Shown here in pieces: positions 34,749 through 43,294 of a stretch of DNA of 64,000 bases; within the stretch, counting starts at the first letter, position 1; every line of letters begins with the position of its first letter. The stretch covers positions 3,100,001 to 3,164,000 of the forward strand of contig OZ255627.1 of the NCBI GenBank assembly GCA_965276765.1. The letters run 5' to 3'. Below the pieces are notes generated by a model that was given only the letters and a program-made list of their open reading frames with translations, was not told the DNA's origin and did no database searches. The position numbers were made by a program, and so were the translations under genes. Origin of the DNA: G965276765 sp965276765. GTDB lineage: Bacteria; Actinomycetota; Acidimicrobiia; Acidimicrobiales; Palsa-688.

Positions 34749-35084
34749 TCAGTGGCGGTTGCGATGGTCGTCTTCGACGATGTCGGTGGTGAGGTCGTGT
34801 AGCTCGGAGACGAGCTGGCGGAGGCGTCGGTTGTTGTCGAGCCAGGGCTGGTAGTTGGTGAGTTGCTCGTCGTTGAGTGTGCGGCTGACGGTCTTGCCGG
34901 CGACCTTGCGGGTCCACACGATGTAGGGGCCGTGGAGGGCGGAGGGTTCGCTGTGGCAGCGGCAGCCGGGCTGGCCGCAGCGGGTCCGGCGCTGTTCGAT
35001 CGAGCCGGGTAGGGCGTAGTCGAGGCTGGCGATCTCTTTGATGATCTGGCGTTGTCTGGCTCGGCGTGCCTGGTCGATCCGCAT
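34749..35084 (-). CDS. Small insertion-sequence accessory protein (DUF6788-like)
   Basis: A 111-residue protein with a basic helical start (RRARQRQIIKEIASL), a cysteine/glycine motif CGQPGCRCHSEPSALHGPYIVW and a helical end. Such proteins occur beside actinobacterial transposases and other mobile genes; the compact CxxxxCxC pattern with HGPY is typical. It is divergent from the transposase (75 nt between starts) and fully inside the element. Role in transposition unknown; the family name is from memory. Confidence 0.6.
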   Translation of the reverse strand: MRIDQARRARQRQIIKEIASLDYALPGSIEQRRTRCGQPGCRCHSEPSALHGPYIVWTRKVAGKTVSRTLNDEQLTNYQPWLDNNRRLRQLVSELHDLTTDIVEDDHRNRH

Positions 35085-35159
35085 GCTGGTTCTGAGGATC
35101 CACCCTATCCACGACTGCCGCCGGTCAAGATACCGGCGGCGGAGGGACGGGAGGAGGCC

Positions 35160-36466
35160 GTGCCCACGTCGGACAGTGACGCCAAGGATGGCTGGGAGGC
35201 GCTGGTGGGCCTGGCCAGGGACTGCTTTTCGGCGCCGAGCCTGTCGATCTTCACCACGCTTCTCACCGGGTGGGTCCTGGCCCCCGCCCGGCGCACCGTC
35301 ACCGCCATGATCGCCGTCGCCGACCCCGACGGCCGACGCGCCCATGACGCCTATCACCGCTTCTTGCGGGCCGGTCGCTGGTCCACCAACGCCGTGTGGA
35401 AGGCGCTCGTCGTGCACCTGGTGGCCACGCTGTGTTCCACCGGCACCGTCACCCTCGACGTCGACGACACGCTGTACAAAAGTCGGGACGCCGTATCGAT
35501 GGTGCCGGCAGCTTCAGAGACGCAGTGCGCTCGACACGCAACCGGGTCGTCTACGCCACCGGGCTGAACCTGGTTGTGGTCACCTTGCGGGTGTCCCCGC
35601 CGTGGGGTGCCATGCCCATCGGTGTGCCCGTCGGGGTCCGCCTGCACCGCAAAGGCGGCCCCAAGACCACCGAGCTCGCCGCCGAGATCATCATCGAGGT
35701 GGCCTCGTGGCTGCCCGAGCGACGCTTCGCGCTCTGCGGTGACGGGGCGTACGCGTGCCTGGCCCGACGGCAACTACCACGAAGCACCATCACCTCCCGG
35801 ATGCGTCGCGACGCCGCCATCTTCGAGCCCGCCCCACCCCGCACCGGCAAGCGGGGCCGGCCCCGAACCCGAGGCGCCCGCCTACAGACCCCAACCCAGA
35901 TGGCAGCCCGCCTCGCCGACGGCGACTTCACCCCAGCCGACGCCGACTGGCGAGGCCGACCCAAGAACCTCCTGGTGTGGTCGATGCCGGTCCTGTGGTA
36001 CTCCATCGACCACAACCATCAAGTCCTCCTCGTGATCGTCCGCGACCCCGCCGGGGTCATGCACGACGACTTCTTCTTCACCACCGACCTCGACGCCAAC
36101 CCCGGCGGGGTCGCCTCGCTCTACGCCGGGCGCTGGTCCATCGAGTGCGTCAACCGCGAGGTCAAACAATGCCTCGGCGCCGAAAACCCCCAATGCTGGA
36201 AGCATCTCGGCCCCGAGCGGGCCGCGTCGCTGTCGCTATGGCTCTACGCGGCCATCTGGGCGTGGTACATCCCCACCCACGGGACCGCCCCCACCTGGAT
36301 CCCCCGCCCCTGGAACCCGAACAAGACCACACCCAGCTTCCTCGACGCGCTCGCCGCGCTACGCCGGACCCTATGGACGCAGCGAATTACCGACGTGTCG
36401 TCCCCGGGACCACTCCACCCGAAAATCATCGACGGCATCCTCAACGCCCTGGCCACCGCCGCATAA
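35160..36466 (+). pseudogene. IS701/IS4-like DDE transposase, frameshifted
   Basis: The N-terminal part is read from GTG 35160 (ribosome site GGAGGAGG) to VTLDVDDTL, which holds the first catalytic Asp; at about 35475-35485 the frame must move back by one base to continue as KSGRRIDGAGSFRDAVRS...GLNLVVVTL. The rest has the second Asp region (LCGDGAYACL) and the Y-(2)-R-W-S-I-E-x6 motif with the catalytic Glu (YAGRWSIECVNREVKQ). Together they make a transposase of about 435 residues. A lost base, a sequencing error or, less likely, programmed frameshifting could explain it; the local sequence (TAC AAA AGT) is not a strong slippery site. Confidence 0.8.
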
Positions 36467-36532
36467 ACACCACGCCACCACCGCCCCCCAACCATCCAGC
36501 AAAAAGAGCCAAAATGCGAAAGTCCACTTGCG

Positions 36533-36562
36533 CACTCAATCCGCAAAAGTGGGCAAAGAAAA
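36533..36562. repeat. Right half of the interrupted palindromic repeat
   Basis: Loop cactcaatc (36533-36541) and right arm cgcaaaagtgggcaaagaaa (from 36542). Bases 36545-36561 are identical to 12465-12481 in the intact palindrome upstream of the DUF559-like gene. Confidence 0.8.
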
Positions 36563-36677
36563 CGGCGGGCCGGCTGGCGCCGCTCGGTACGCCGGCGCTC
36601 GGTTCACGCCGCCCGGTGGGGTCCGGCTCAACGGGTGGCTTGGCACCGGGCCGCCGGCCCCACGCCACCGGCCCCAC

Positions 36678-37367
36678 TCACACCTCGTGGATGCCGCACT
36701 CCGTCTTGTCGAGCCCGGCCCAGCGGCCCGACCTGGGGTCGTCGCCGTCGGCGACGCGTGACGTGCACGGCTGGCACCCGATGGACGGGTAGCCCTGGAG
36801 GAGCAGCGGGTTGAACGGGACGTCGTGATCGGCGATGTAGCCGGCCACGTCCCCGTCGGTCCACGTGGCCAACGGGTTGATCTTGACCAGGCCGCGCAGG
36901 TCTCTGGCCACGATCGGAGCCGTCACCCGGGTCGATGCCTCGGTGCGGCGCAACCCGCTCATCCACGCCTGCTTGCCGTTGAGAGCCCGGTCGAGCTGCT
37001 CGACCTTGGCCGCCGAGCAGCAGTTCACAGGGTCGGCCTGCCACAGGGGTCGGTCTGGGGTCGGGACTGTCATGACCCGCAGGTTGAGGCCGTAGTGGCG
37101 GCGGATGGCCCGCACGGTGTCCAGCGTCTCGGGGAAGTGGTACCCGGTGTCGATGAAGACCACTTCGATCGACGGTTCGACGGCGATGGCCATGTCGATC
37201 AGCACCGCGTCGCTCATCGACGCCGTGAGCGACAGGTTGGGATGGTACTGGTCCACCGCCCAGGCGATGATGGCCGCCGGCGGCTTGGACTCGAAACCGG
37301 CGCTGAGGTCGGCGAGGTCTTCGTCGCTGAAGGTCTGGCTTCTTGCCCCCGGGTCGAGAATCGTCAT
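36678..37367 (-). CDS. cysH: Adenylylsulfate (APS) reductase, assimilatory
   Basis: A 229-residue reductase forming sulfite from APS. The paired cysteines Cys116-Cys117 (NCCSAAKVEQL) and the CxxC Cys198/Cys201 (IGCQPCT) bind a [4Fe-4S] cluster, which marks an APS rather than PAPS enzyme; the catalytic cysteine is in ECGIH (Cys224), and the nucleotide motif SLTASMSDAVLIDM is present. Its ATG overlaps the stop of the upstream siroheme reductase gene, so sulfate reduction steps are co-expressed. ATP sulfurylase genes are not in the window. Confidence 0.92.
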   Translation of the reverse strand: MTILDPGARSQTFSDEDLADLSAGFESKPPAAIIAWAVDQYHPNLSLTASMSDAVLIDMAIAVEPSIEVVFIDTGYHFPETLDTVRAIRRHYGLNLRVMTVPTPDRPLWQADPVNCCSAAKVEQLDRALNGKQAWMSGLRRTEASTRVTAPIVARDLRGLVKINPLATWTDGDVAGYIADHDVPFNPLLLQGYPSIGCQPCTSRVADGDDPRSGRWAGLDKTECGIHEV

Positions 37368-39139
37368 CAGCCGGCTGCGCACTCTCCTTGGCCGACCTCG
37401 GCCGTATACGGGTTGGTTTCGCCGAAGTCGACATAGTACTCGGGGTGCTCGTCGGGATCGGGCCATTGGTCCAGGTCCTTGAGGCCGGCGCCGACCGCCT
37501 TGGCCCCACCGGCGCGTTCGATCCACCCGGCGAAGGCCTCGCCCGGCTCGCGCTCCTCGGCGTAGCGCCCGACCAGGCGGGTCGTCGCCTCGGCCGCGGC
37601 CCGGGCCGGCAGGCGCAGGGCCCGCTGGCCGAACTCGATCTGGGTCTCGCCGACGTGGCCGCCGATCAGCAGCTGGTAGCCGGGAGCGGCCCGACCGTGG
37701 GCCCGGCGCTCCACGCCGTGAAAGCCGATGTCGGCCACGTGGTGCTGGCCGCAGCTGTTGGTGCACCCGGAGATGTTGATGCGGACGCCGCCGACGTCGG
37801 CGAGGCCGGCCGCCTCCAGGGCCCGGCCGATCTCGTCGGCCAGCCCGCGGCTCTGGGTGACGGCCAGGTTGCACGTGTCGGCGCCGGGGCAGGAGACGAC
37901 GTCGCGGGCTAGCTCGGCCCCCGGCTCGGCCATGCCGATGGCGTCGAGGCGGGAGTAGAGATCGGGGAGCTGTTGGGCCGACAGGCCACGGAAGGCGAGG
38001 TTCTGGCGGTTGGTCACCCGTACCTCGACGCCGAAGTCGCGCACGATCGATGCCAGCGCTCGAAATTGGGTGGCGGTGATGTCGCCGAGGCGGGCGTAGG
38101 CGATGGCCGACACGGTGCCCTTGGCCACCCCGATGACCACGTTGGCCGACTCCCAGCGGGCGTACGGTTCGGGGTCGCTCGCCCGCAGGGTCACCGGCAC
38201 GCCGAGCGGGGTCGGCTCGACGCCGGTCGCCACGCCGGCGGGGCGGTCGCCGAGCTCGGAGACGATGTCGGGGATGCCGCCGGGCCAGCTGGAAGAGGCG
38301 AGCAGCAGCGTGCGCTCCTTGAGGACACGCCGGCGTAGCTCGTCGATGCCGATGGCGTCGACCACCCACTTGAGGCGGGCCCTGAGCTTGTTGTCCCGGT
38401 TGCCGAAGTGGTCGAAGGTGCGCAGTACCGCCTCGATGGTGGGCAGGAGCTCCTCGCGCCGGGTGAACTCCTCGAGAGCCTGGGCCGGGTGGGGGTTGGC
38501 GCCGAGACCGCCGGCCACGAACACCCTGAACCCGGGCTCGACGGTTCCGTCGGCGCACGGCCTGGCCACGGCGACGACGCCAACGTCGTTGAACATGGCC
38601 TGACCGCAGTCCGTGGCGCATCCGGAGAAGTTGATCTTGAACTTCCTCGGTAGCCGCTGGGCGTAGGGGTGGTGGAGGAAGTGACGGAAGGTCGCCTCGG
38701 CCCACGGGCTGATGTCGAGCACCTCGAAGGGGCAGGCACCGGCCAGGTGGCAGCCCATGACGTTGCGGACCGTGTCACCGCACGCCTCGCGGGTCGTGAG
38801 GCCCACCTCGGCCAGATCGCGCAGCAGGTCGGGGACCGACTCGAGCTGGACGTAGTGGAACTGCACGTTCTGGCGGGTCGTCAGATGCCCCCAGCCCCGG
38901 CTGTAGCGCTCGGAGATGTCGGCCAAACGCTCGAGCTGGCCTGCGGTGACCGACCCGTAGGGAAACTTGATCCTGACCATCTGGTTGTGGCCGCCCTGCC
39001 GCTGCCCGTAGATGCCGTTGTTCAGGCGGAACACTCGGAAGGCATCCTCGTCGACATCTCCGGCCAGGTGCTCGGCCAGGAGGGTCTCGAACTTGGCGAT
39101 GTCTTCGGCGATCTCCGGGTCGATCGTAGTGGTCGTCAT
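37367..39139 (-). CDS. Siroheme [4Fe-4S] sulfite/nitrite reductase (ferredoxin type)
   Basis: A 590-residue enzyme with two ferredoxin-like repeats. The cluster/siroheme ligands are Cys-x5-Cys (SCPGADTC) and Cys-x3-Cys (GCTNSCGQH) in the C-terminal half; the N-terminal half has RWGHLTTRQNVQFHYV-type (GWGHLTTRQNVQFHYVQL) and NVMGCHLAGACPFE. Sequence alone cannot separate sulfite from nitrite reductase, but translational overlap with cysH makes sulfite reduction to sulfide the likely job. Chosen start MTTTTIDPE at 39139. Confidence 0.9.
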   Translation of the reverse strand: MTTTTIDPEIAEDIAKFETLLAEHLAGDVDEDAFRVFRLNNGIYGQRQGGHNQMVRIKFPYGSVTAGQLERLADISERYSRGWGHLTTRQNVQFHYVQLESVPDLLRDLAEVGLTTREACGDTVRNVMGCHLAGACPFEVLDISPWAEATFRHFLHHPYAQRLPRKFKINFSGCATDCGQAMFNDVGVVAVARPCADGTVEPGFRVFVAGGLGANPHPAQALEEFTRREELLPTIEAVLRTFDHFGNRDNKLRARLKWVVDAIGIDELRRRVLKERTLLLASSSWPGGIPDIVSELGDRPAGVATGVEPTPLGVPVTLRASDPEPYARWESANVVIGVAKGTVSAIAYARLGDITATQFRALASIVRDFGVEVRVTNRQNLAFRGLSAQQLPDLYSRLDAIGMAEPGAELARDVVSCPGADTCNLAVTQSRGLADEIGRALEAAGLADVGGVRINISGCTNSCGQHHVADIGFHGVERRAHGRAAPGYQLLIGGHVGETQIEFGQRALRLPARAAAEATTRLVGRYAEEREPGEAFAGWIERAGGAKAVGAGLKDLDQWPDPDEHPEYYVDFGETNPYTAEVGQGECAAG

Positions 39140-39192
39140 CGGGGCCAACCTATCCCATAGATGACTTACTCGGTCAACTTTCGGGGCGGGGC

Positions 39193-40581
39193 TCAGGCCC
39201 TGAGGAGGTCGGCGACCTGGAAGGCCAGATCGAGCGACTGGCGCCCGTTGAGGCGGGGATCGCACGTCGTCGTATACCGCAGCTGGAGGTCGTCTTCGGC
39301 GATCTTCTCCGAGCCACCGAGGCACTCGGTGACGTTGTCGCCCGTCAGCTCTACGTGTAACCCGCCGGGCCACACGTCCTCGGCCCTGCAGGCCGAGAAG
39401 AACGCCGAGATCTCGGCCACGACGTGGTCGACGTGACGCGTCTTTTGACCGTTGGCGGCGCTGAAGGTGTTCCCGTGCATCGGGTCGCAGGCCCAGACCA
39501 CCGGATGCCCGGCCGCGCGGACCGCCCGCAGCAACGGCGGGAGGCCATTCCCCACCTTGGAGAACCCCATCCTGCTGATGAGAGTGAGGCGCCCCGGGAT
39601 CCGGTCGGGATCGAGGCGGTCGCAGAGGGCGACGACGTCCTCGGCGGCCGCCCCCGGGCCGATCTTGGCGCCGATGGGGTTGGAGATCCCGCCCAGGAAC
39701 TCGAGGTGGGCGCCGTCGAGCTGGCGGGTCCGCTCGCCGACCCACACCATGTGCGCCGACGTGTCGTACCAGTCGCCCGTCAGCGAATCGGTGCGGGTCA
39801 TGGCCTCCTCGTAGCCGAGGATCAGCGCTTCGTGGCTGGTGTAGAAGTCGACCTGGTGGATCGGCGCCCCCGTCCCGAGGTCGATCCCGCACGCCCGCAT
39901 GAAACGCAGGGCCCGTTCGATCTCGTCGCCGACGACGGCGTACTGGCGCCCGCCGGGGCTGCTCGCCACAAACTCCTTGTTCCAGTTGTGCACCTGCGAG
40001 AGATCGGCGAACCCGCCCTTGGTGAAGGCCCGCAGCAGGTTGAGGGTCGACGCCGACTGGTGGTAGGCGGTCAGCATCCGGCCGGGGTCGGGTCTGCGGG
40101 CCTCGGTGGTGGGAGCGTCGTCGTTGACGAGATGGCCACGAAACGACGGCAGCTCGAGCGACCCGACGGTCTCGGTCGGCGTCGAGCGGGGCTTGGCGAA
40201 CTGCCCGGCGATGCGGCCGACCTTGACCACAGGGACGCCGCCTGCGTAGGTCAGCACGACTGCCATCTGCAAGATGACCCGGAGCTTGTCGCGGATGGAG
40301 TCGGCGCTGAAGTCGTTGAAGGACTCGGCGCAGTCCCCGGCTTGGAGGAGAAAGGCCTCGCCCCCAGCGACCTGGGCCAGCGAACGGTGCAGGCTGCGCG
40401 CCTCGCCGGCGAAGACGAGCGGCGGGAGCGTCGACAACTCCTTCAGGCTCTGGGCCAAGCGGTGCTCGTCGGGCCAGTCAGGTTGCTGGGCCGCCGGCCG
40501 GGCCCGCCACGACGACGGCGTCCAGCCCGGTGTCGAAGCGGTCAGGGGGCCGGCTCCTGCCGGTGACTCGGGTGACGTCAC
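39193..40581 (-). CDS. aroG: Class II 3-deoxy-7-phosphoheptulonate (DAHP) synthase
   Basis: A 462-residue plant/actinobacterial-type DAHP synthase, the entry enzyme of the shikimate pathway (PEP plus erythrose 4-phosphate). Typical segments: LPPLVFAGEARSLHRSLAQVAGGEAFLLQAGDCAESF, GRIAGQFAKPRS, DFYTSHEALILGYEEA, GISNPIGAKIGP and WACDPMHGNTF with conserved metal-binding Cys/His/Glu residues. The GTG at 40581 is chosen because it gives family length and leaves a 69-nt divergent region to nadD. Feedback-binding extensions are not distinguishable here. Confidence 0.93.
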   Translation of the reverse strand: MTSPESPAGAGPLTASTPGWTPSSWRARPAAQQPDWPDEHRLAQSLKELSTLPPLVFAGEARSLHRSLAQVAGGEAFLLQAGDCAESFNDFSADSIRDKLRVILQMAVVLTYAGGVPVVKVGRIAGQFAKPRSTPTETVGSLELPSFRGHLVNDDAPTTEARRPDPGRMLTAYHQSASTLNLLRAFTKGGFADLSQVHNWNKEFVASSPGGRQYAVVGDEIERALRFMRACGIDLGTGAPIHQVDFYTSHEALILGYEEAMTRTDSLTGDWYDTSAHMVWVGERTRQLDGAHLEFLGGISNPIGAKIGPGAAAEDVVALCDRLDPDRIPGRLTLISRMGFSKVGNGLPPLLRAVRAAGHPVVWACDPMHGNTFSAANGQKTRHVDHVVAEISAFFSACRAEDVWPGGLHVELTGDNVTECLGGSEKIAEDDLQLRYTTTCDPRLNGRQSLDLAFQVADLLRA

Positions 40582-40634
40582 TGCACCAGCATCCCCGATC
40601 TGGGGTGCTTGCAGCAATGTCGTGGGCGGCCTCC

Positions 40635-40640
40635 TAAGGT
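40635..40640 (+). promoter_or_regulatory. Possible -10 box of nadD
   Basis: TAAGGT ends 10 nt before the nadD ATG. Confidence 0.3.
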
Positions 40641-40650
40641 CTGACGTGCG

Positions 40651-41247
40651 ATGGGAGAGCGGATCGGCATCTTCGGCGGGACTTTCGACCCGATCCACGT
40701 GGGCCATCTGGTGGCGGCGGTCAACGCCAAGCATGCCCTCGACCTCGACCGGGTCATCCTCGTCGTCGCCAACGTCCCGTGGCAGAAGGCGGACGTGCGG
40801 GCGGTCACGTCGGCCGAGGAGCGCTACGACCTGGTGCGTGCGGCCGTCGGTGGGGTCCCCGGGCTCGAGGCGGGCCGCCAGGAGATCGACAGGGGTGGCG
40901 AGTCCTACACCGCCGAGACGCTCCAGGAGGTCGCCGACGAGTACCCCGACGCCGAGCTGTTCCTCGTGGTCGGCTGGGACGTCGCCGGGGAGCTTTCGAC
41001 GTGGGAGCGCCAGGAGGACGTGCAGCGCCTGGCCACGCTTGTCATCGTCAACAGGCCGGGCGCGGGGCGGCCGCGGGGGCTCGACGGCGACGGGTGGCGG
41101 GTCGAGGAGGTCACCGTCCCCAACATCGAGATGTCGAGCACCGACCTGCGGGCCAGGGCCGTCGACGGGCGACCCCTCGACTACCTCATCCCCGCTGCGG
41201 CCGTCCACTTCATCCGCAGCCGCAATCTGTACGCTGGTGGCGGATGA
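40651..41247 (+). CDS. nadD: Nicotinate-mononucleotide adenylyltransferase
   Basis: A 198-residue nucleotidyltransferase making deamido-NAD. The GTFDPIHVGHL motif (about 10-20, with the H-x-G-H adenylation site) and IEMSSTDLRARA (ISSTxxR type, about 157-168) are intact. Followed with overlapping ATGA by a small membrane protein gene, then rsfS: the usual nadD-rsfS neighbourhood. Confidence 0.94.
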   Translation: MGERIGIFGGTFDPIHVGHLVAAVNAKHALDLDRVILVVANVPWQKADVRAVTSAEERYDLVRAAVGGVPGLEAGRQEIDRGGESYTAETLQEVADEYPDAELFLVVGWDVAGELSTWERQEDVQRLATLVIVNRPGAGRPRGLDGDGWRVEEVTVPNIEMSSTDLRARAVDGRPLDYLIPAAAVHFIRSRNLYAGGG

Positions 41248-41468
41248 CAACGGCCCGCCACGCGGCCTCACGAGCAGGTTCCCGACACCGGCGCCGCCTG
41301 GCCAGGCAGCGTCTCTTTCGTGAGGAGCTGGCGGCCGTCGTCGTCCTTGTCGTGGCGTTGCTCGTCACTATCGTCCTGCTCGGCCTGCAATGGCTGCAGG
41401 GCGGCCAGTCCAACGCCGTCGGCATCGGCATCCATCTACTCGGCGCAAGCCACGGAGGCTTTCTATGA
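41244..41468 (+). CDS. Small single-helix membrane protein
   Basis: Seventy-four residues: about 28 very basic residues (RAGSRHRRRLARQRLFREE), one hydrophobic helix (AAVVVLVVALLVTIVLLGLQWL) and a short tail. The ATG overlaps the nadD stop, which supports translation by coupling. It occupies the place where many actinobacteria have an extra gene between nadD and rsfS. No family recognised. Confidence 0.5.
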   Translation: MTTARHAASRAGSRHRRRLARQRLFREELAAVVVLVVALLVTIVLLGLQWLQGGQSNAVGIGIHLLGASHGGFL

Positions 41469-41490
41469 CATCAGCCGCAGGCCGCACCCT

Positions 41491-41883
41491 GTGAGCGGAC
41501 CCACATCGCTCGACCAGGTCAGGGAGTGGGCCCTCTGCGCCGCCCGGGCCGCTTCGGACAAGCAGGGTTCCGACACTGTTGTCCTCGCCGTGGGCGAGCT
41601 GTTCGGCATCACCGACGCCTTCGTCGTCACCAGTGGGACCAACCCCCGCCAGGTCCGCACGATCGTCGATGAGGTCGAGCTGCGGATCAAGCAGGCCGGC
41701 GGTCCCGCCCCGCAGCGCGTCGAGGGTCTCGACGACGCTCGGTGGGTGCTCATGGACTTCGGGGACTTCGTCGTCCACGTGTTCTTGGACGAGGCCCGCG
41801 AGTTCTACGAGCTCGAGCGGCTCTGGGCCGATGCCGAGTCGTGGACGTGGGCCGATACGGCCACTGCCGCCGCCGGCGGCTGA
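41491..41883 (+). CDS. rsfS: Ribosome silencing factor RsfS
   Basis: A 130-residue RsfS/Iojap protein that binds uL14 and blocks subunit joining when nutrients are low. Core: AARAASDKQGSDTVVLAVGELFGITDAFVVTSGTNPRQVRTIVDEV and GLDDARWVLMDFGDFVVHVFLDEAREFYELERLWADA. GTG start; an ATG at 41465 is in another frame. The stop lies in a 26-bp tandem repeat. Confidence 0.94.
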   Translation: MSGPTSLDQVREWALCAARAASDKQGSDTVVLAVGELFGITDAFVVTSGTNPRQVRTIVDEVELRIKQAGGPAPQRVEGLDDARWVLMDFGDFVVHVFLDEAREFYELERLWADAESWTWADTATAAAGG

Positions 41884-41939
41884 GTTGTAGGGGCGCCGCC
41901 GGCGGCTGAGTTGTAGGGCCGCCGCCGGCGGCTGAGTTG
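41869..41939 (+). repeat. 26-bp tandem repeat spanning the rsfS stop codon
   Basis: The 19-bp core gccgccggcggctgagttg occurs at 41869, 41895 and 41921 (period 26). Each core contains the self-complementary GCCGCCGGCGGC. The first copy includes the rsfS stop (41881-41883). Confidence 0.85.
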
Positions 41940-41967
41940 GCGGCAGATCGGGCTCGCCGCCCGTCGG

Positions 41968-41973
41968 TAGCCT
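41968..41973 (+). promoter_or_regulatory. Probable -10 box of the P450 gene
   Basis: TAGCCT ends 6 nt before the GTG at 41980; no leader or ribosome site. Confidence 0.4.
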
Positions 41974-41979
41974 GAGGCG

Positions 41980-43248
41980 GTGAGACCGGAGCAGACCGTC
42001 GCGGTCGACGACATCGACCTGTCCGACCTGGGCGGTTTCTGGACGCTGCCCGTGGCCGAGCGGGAGGGGGCGTTTCTCACTCTCCGCCAGCAGCGGCCCT
42101 TCGCCTTCTTCGAGGAGCCCGAGACCCCGCTCGGCCCGAAGGGACCCGGGTACACCGCCATCACCAGGTACGCCGACGTGGTGGCGGCAAGCCGCAACCC
42201 CGAGGTGTTCGCCTCGGGTCGGGGGTCGACCAACATCCCCGATCTCAGCCCCGAGCTGCTGGAGTACTACGGCTCGATGATCAACATGGACGACCCCCGC
42301 CATGGCCGGTTGCGGCGGATCGTGTCCCGGGCGTTCACGCCCAAGCGCCTCGCCGACGCCGAGGCCAACGTGGCGGCCATCGCTCGGGGGATCGTCAACG
42401 ACGTCGCGGCCCGGGGCGCGTGCGACTTCGTTGCCGATGTCGCATCGGCGCTGCCCCTGCGAGTCATCTGCGACATGATGGGCGTCGGTCCCGAGCGGTA
42501 CGCCTATGTGCTCGAGCAGACCAACGTGATCCTCGGCGCTTCGGATCCCGAGTTTCTCCCGGAGGGCACCGACCTGCTCTCCGCCGTCCTCAACGCCGGC
42601 ATCGGCCTAGGCGAACTGATGAAGGGCCTGGCGGCCGAGCGCCAGGCGACGCCGACCGACGACCTCACGTCCGCCCTTGTCAACGCCGAGATCGACGGCG
42701 AACGCCTCAGCTTCGACGAGCTGGCCTCGTTTTTCATCCTTCTCGTCGTCGCCGGCAACGAGACGACGCGTAATGCCATCGCCTGGGGGCTCGTGGCTCT
42801 GAGCGAGCATCCCGCTCAGCGCCGCGTCTGGCTCGACGACTTCGATGCGGTGGCGCCGAGCGCCGTCGACGAGATCGTCCGGTGGGCGACGCCGGTTATC
42901 CAGATGCGGCGTTCGCTCACCCGGGACTTCACGCTCGGTGACCACCGTTTTGCCGAGGGTGACAAGGTGCTGCTGTTCTACAACTCGGCCAACCGTGACG
43001 AGGCCGTCTTCGCCGATCCTTTCGCCTTCGACGTCACCCGCAGGGACAACCGCCACGTCGGTTTCGGTGGCTACGGCCCCCACTTCTGTCTGGGCGCCAC
43101 CCTGGCCCGACGGGAGACGACGATCATGTTTCGCGAGCTGCTGGCCCGCCTGCCCGACATCCACGCCACGGCGCCGCCCGAGCGGCTTCGGTCGATGTTC
43201 ATCAACGGCATCAAGCACCTGCCGGCGCAGTTCACTCCCATCGGCTAA
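41980..43248 (+). CDS. Cytochrome P450
   Basis: A 422-residue soluble bacterial P450. I-helix oxygen-binding motif AGNETTRNA (about 262-270), ExxR with the following ATPVIQMRRSLTRDF strand, and the haem-binding loop FGGYGPHFCLGATLARRE with the cysteine ligand near 372. The sequence resembles the CYP125/CYP142-like group that oxidises sterol side chains or fatty chains in actinobacteria, but the substrate is not provable from sequence. Single gene, convergent to the ABC transporter operon; no ferredoxin partner adjoining. Confidence 0.9.
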   Translation: MRPEQTVAVDDIDLSDLGGFWTLPVAEREGAFLTLRQQRPFAFFEEPETPLGPKGPGYTAITRYADVVAASRNPEVFASGRGSTNIPDLSPELLEYYGSMINMDDPRHGRLRRIVSRAFTPKRLADAEANVAAIARGIVNDVAARGACDFVADVASALPLRVICDMMGVGPERYAYVLEQTNVILGASDPEFLPEGTDLLSAVLNAGIGLGELMKGLAAERQATPTDDLTSALVNAEIDGERLSFDELASFFILLVVAGNETTRNAIAWGLVALSEHPAQRRVWLDDFDAVAPSAVDEIVRWATPVIQMRRSLTRDFTLGDHRFAEGDKVLLFYNSANRDEAVFADPFAFDVTRRDNRHVGFGGYGPHFCLGATLARRETTIMFRELLARLPDIHATAPPERLRSMFINGIKHLPAQFTPIG

Positions 43249-43294
43249 GGCTGGCCCCGACGGGGCCGCCCTCCGAAGCGTCTCGGGCGGTGCT

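Larger units (their letters stand above)
34710..36527. mobile_element. Insertion sequence (DDE transposase, IS701/IS4-like), 1818 bp
   Basis: Ends are imperfect terminal inverted repeats: left gtgggctttcgcacttttg (from 34710), right (reverse complement, from 36527) gtggactttcgcattttg. Direct 5-bp duplications TTGCG flank it (34705-34709 and 36528-36532). It contains a small minus-strand ORF and a divergent, frameshifted transposase gene. Without the element and one TTGCG, the flanks join into a palindrome with a 9-nt loop like that at 12432-12482, so the element has inserted next to the loop of that repeat. Confidence 0.85.

Noticed and set aside
35470..35490. Programmed -1 frameshift signal in the transposase
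   Set aside because: The junction TAC AAA AGT is not a standard X XXY YYZ slippery heptamer and this transposase family normally has one continuous frame; treated as a pseudogene.
36528..36677. Extra small gene between the insertion sequence and cysH
   Set aside because: Only repeat remnant and a proline/glycine-rich open stretch without a ribosome site are present.
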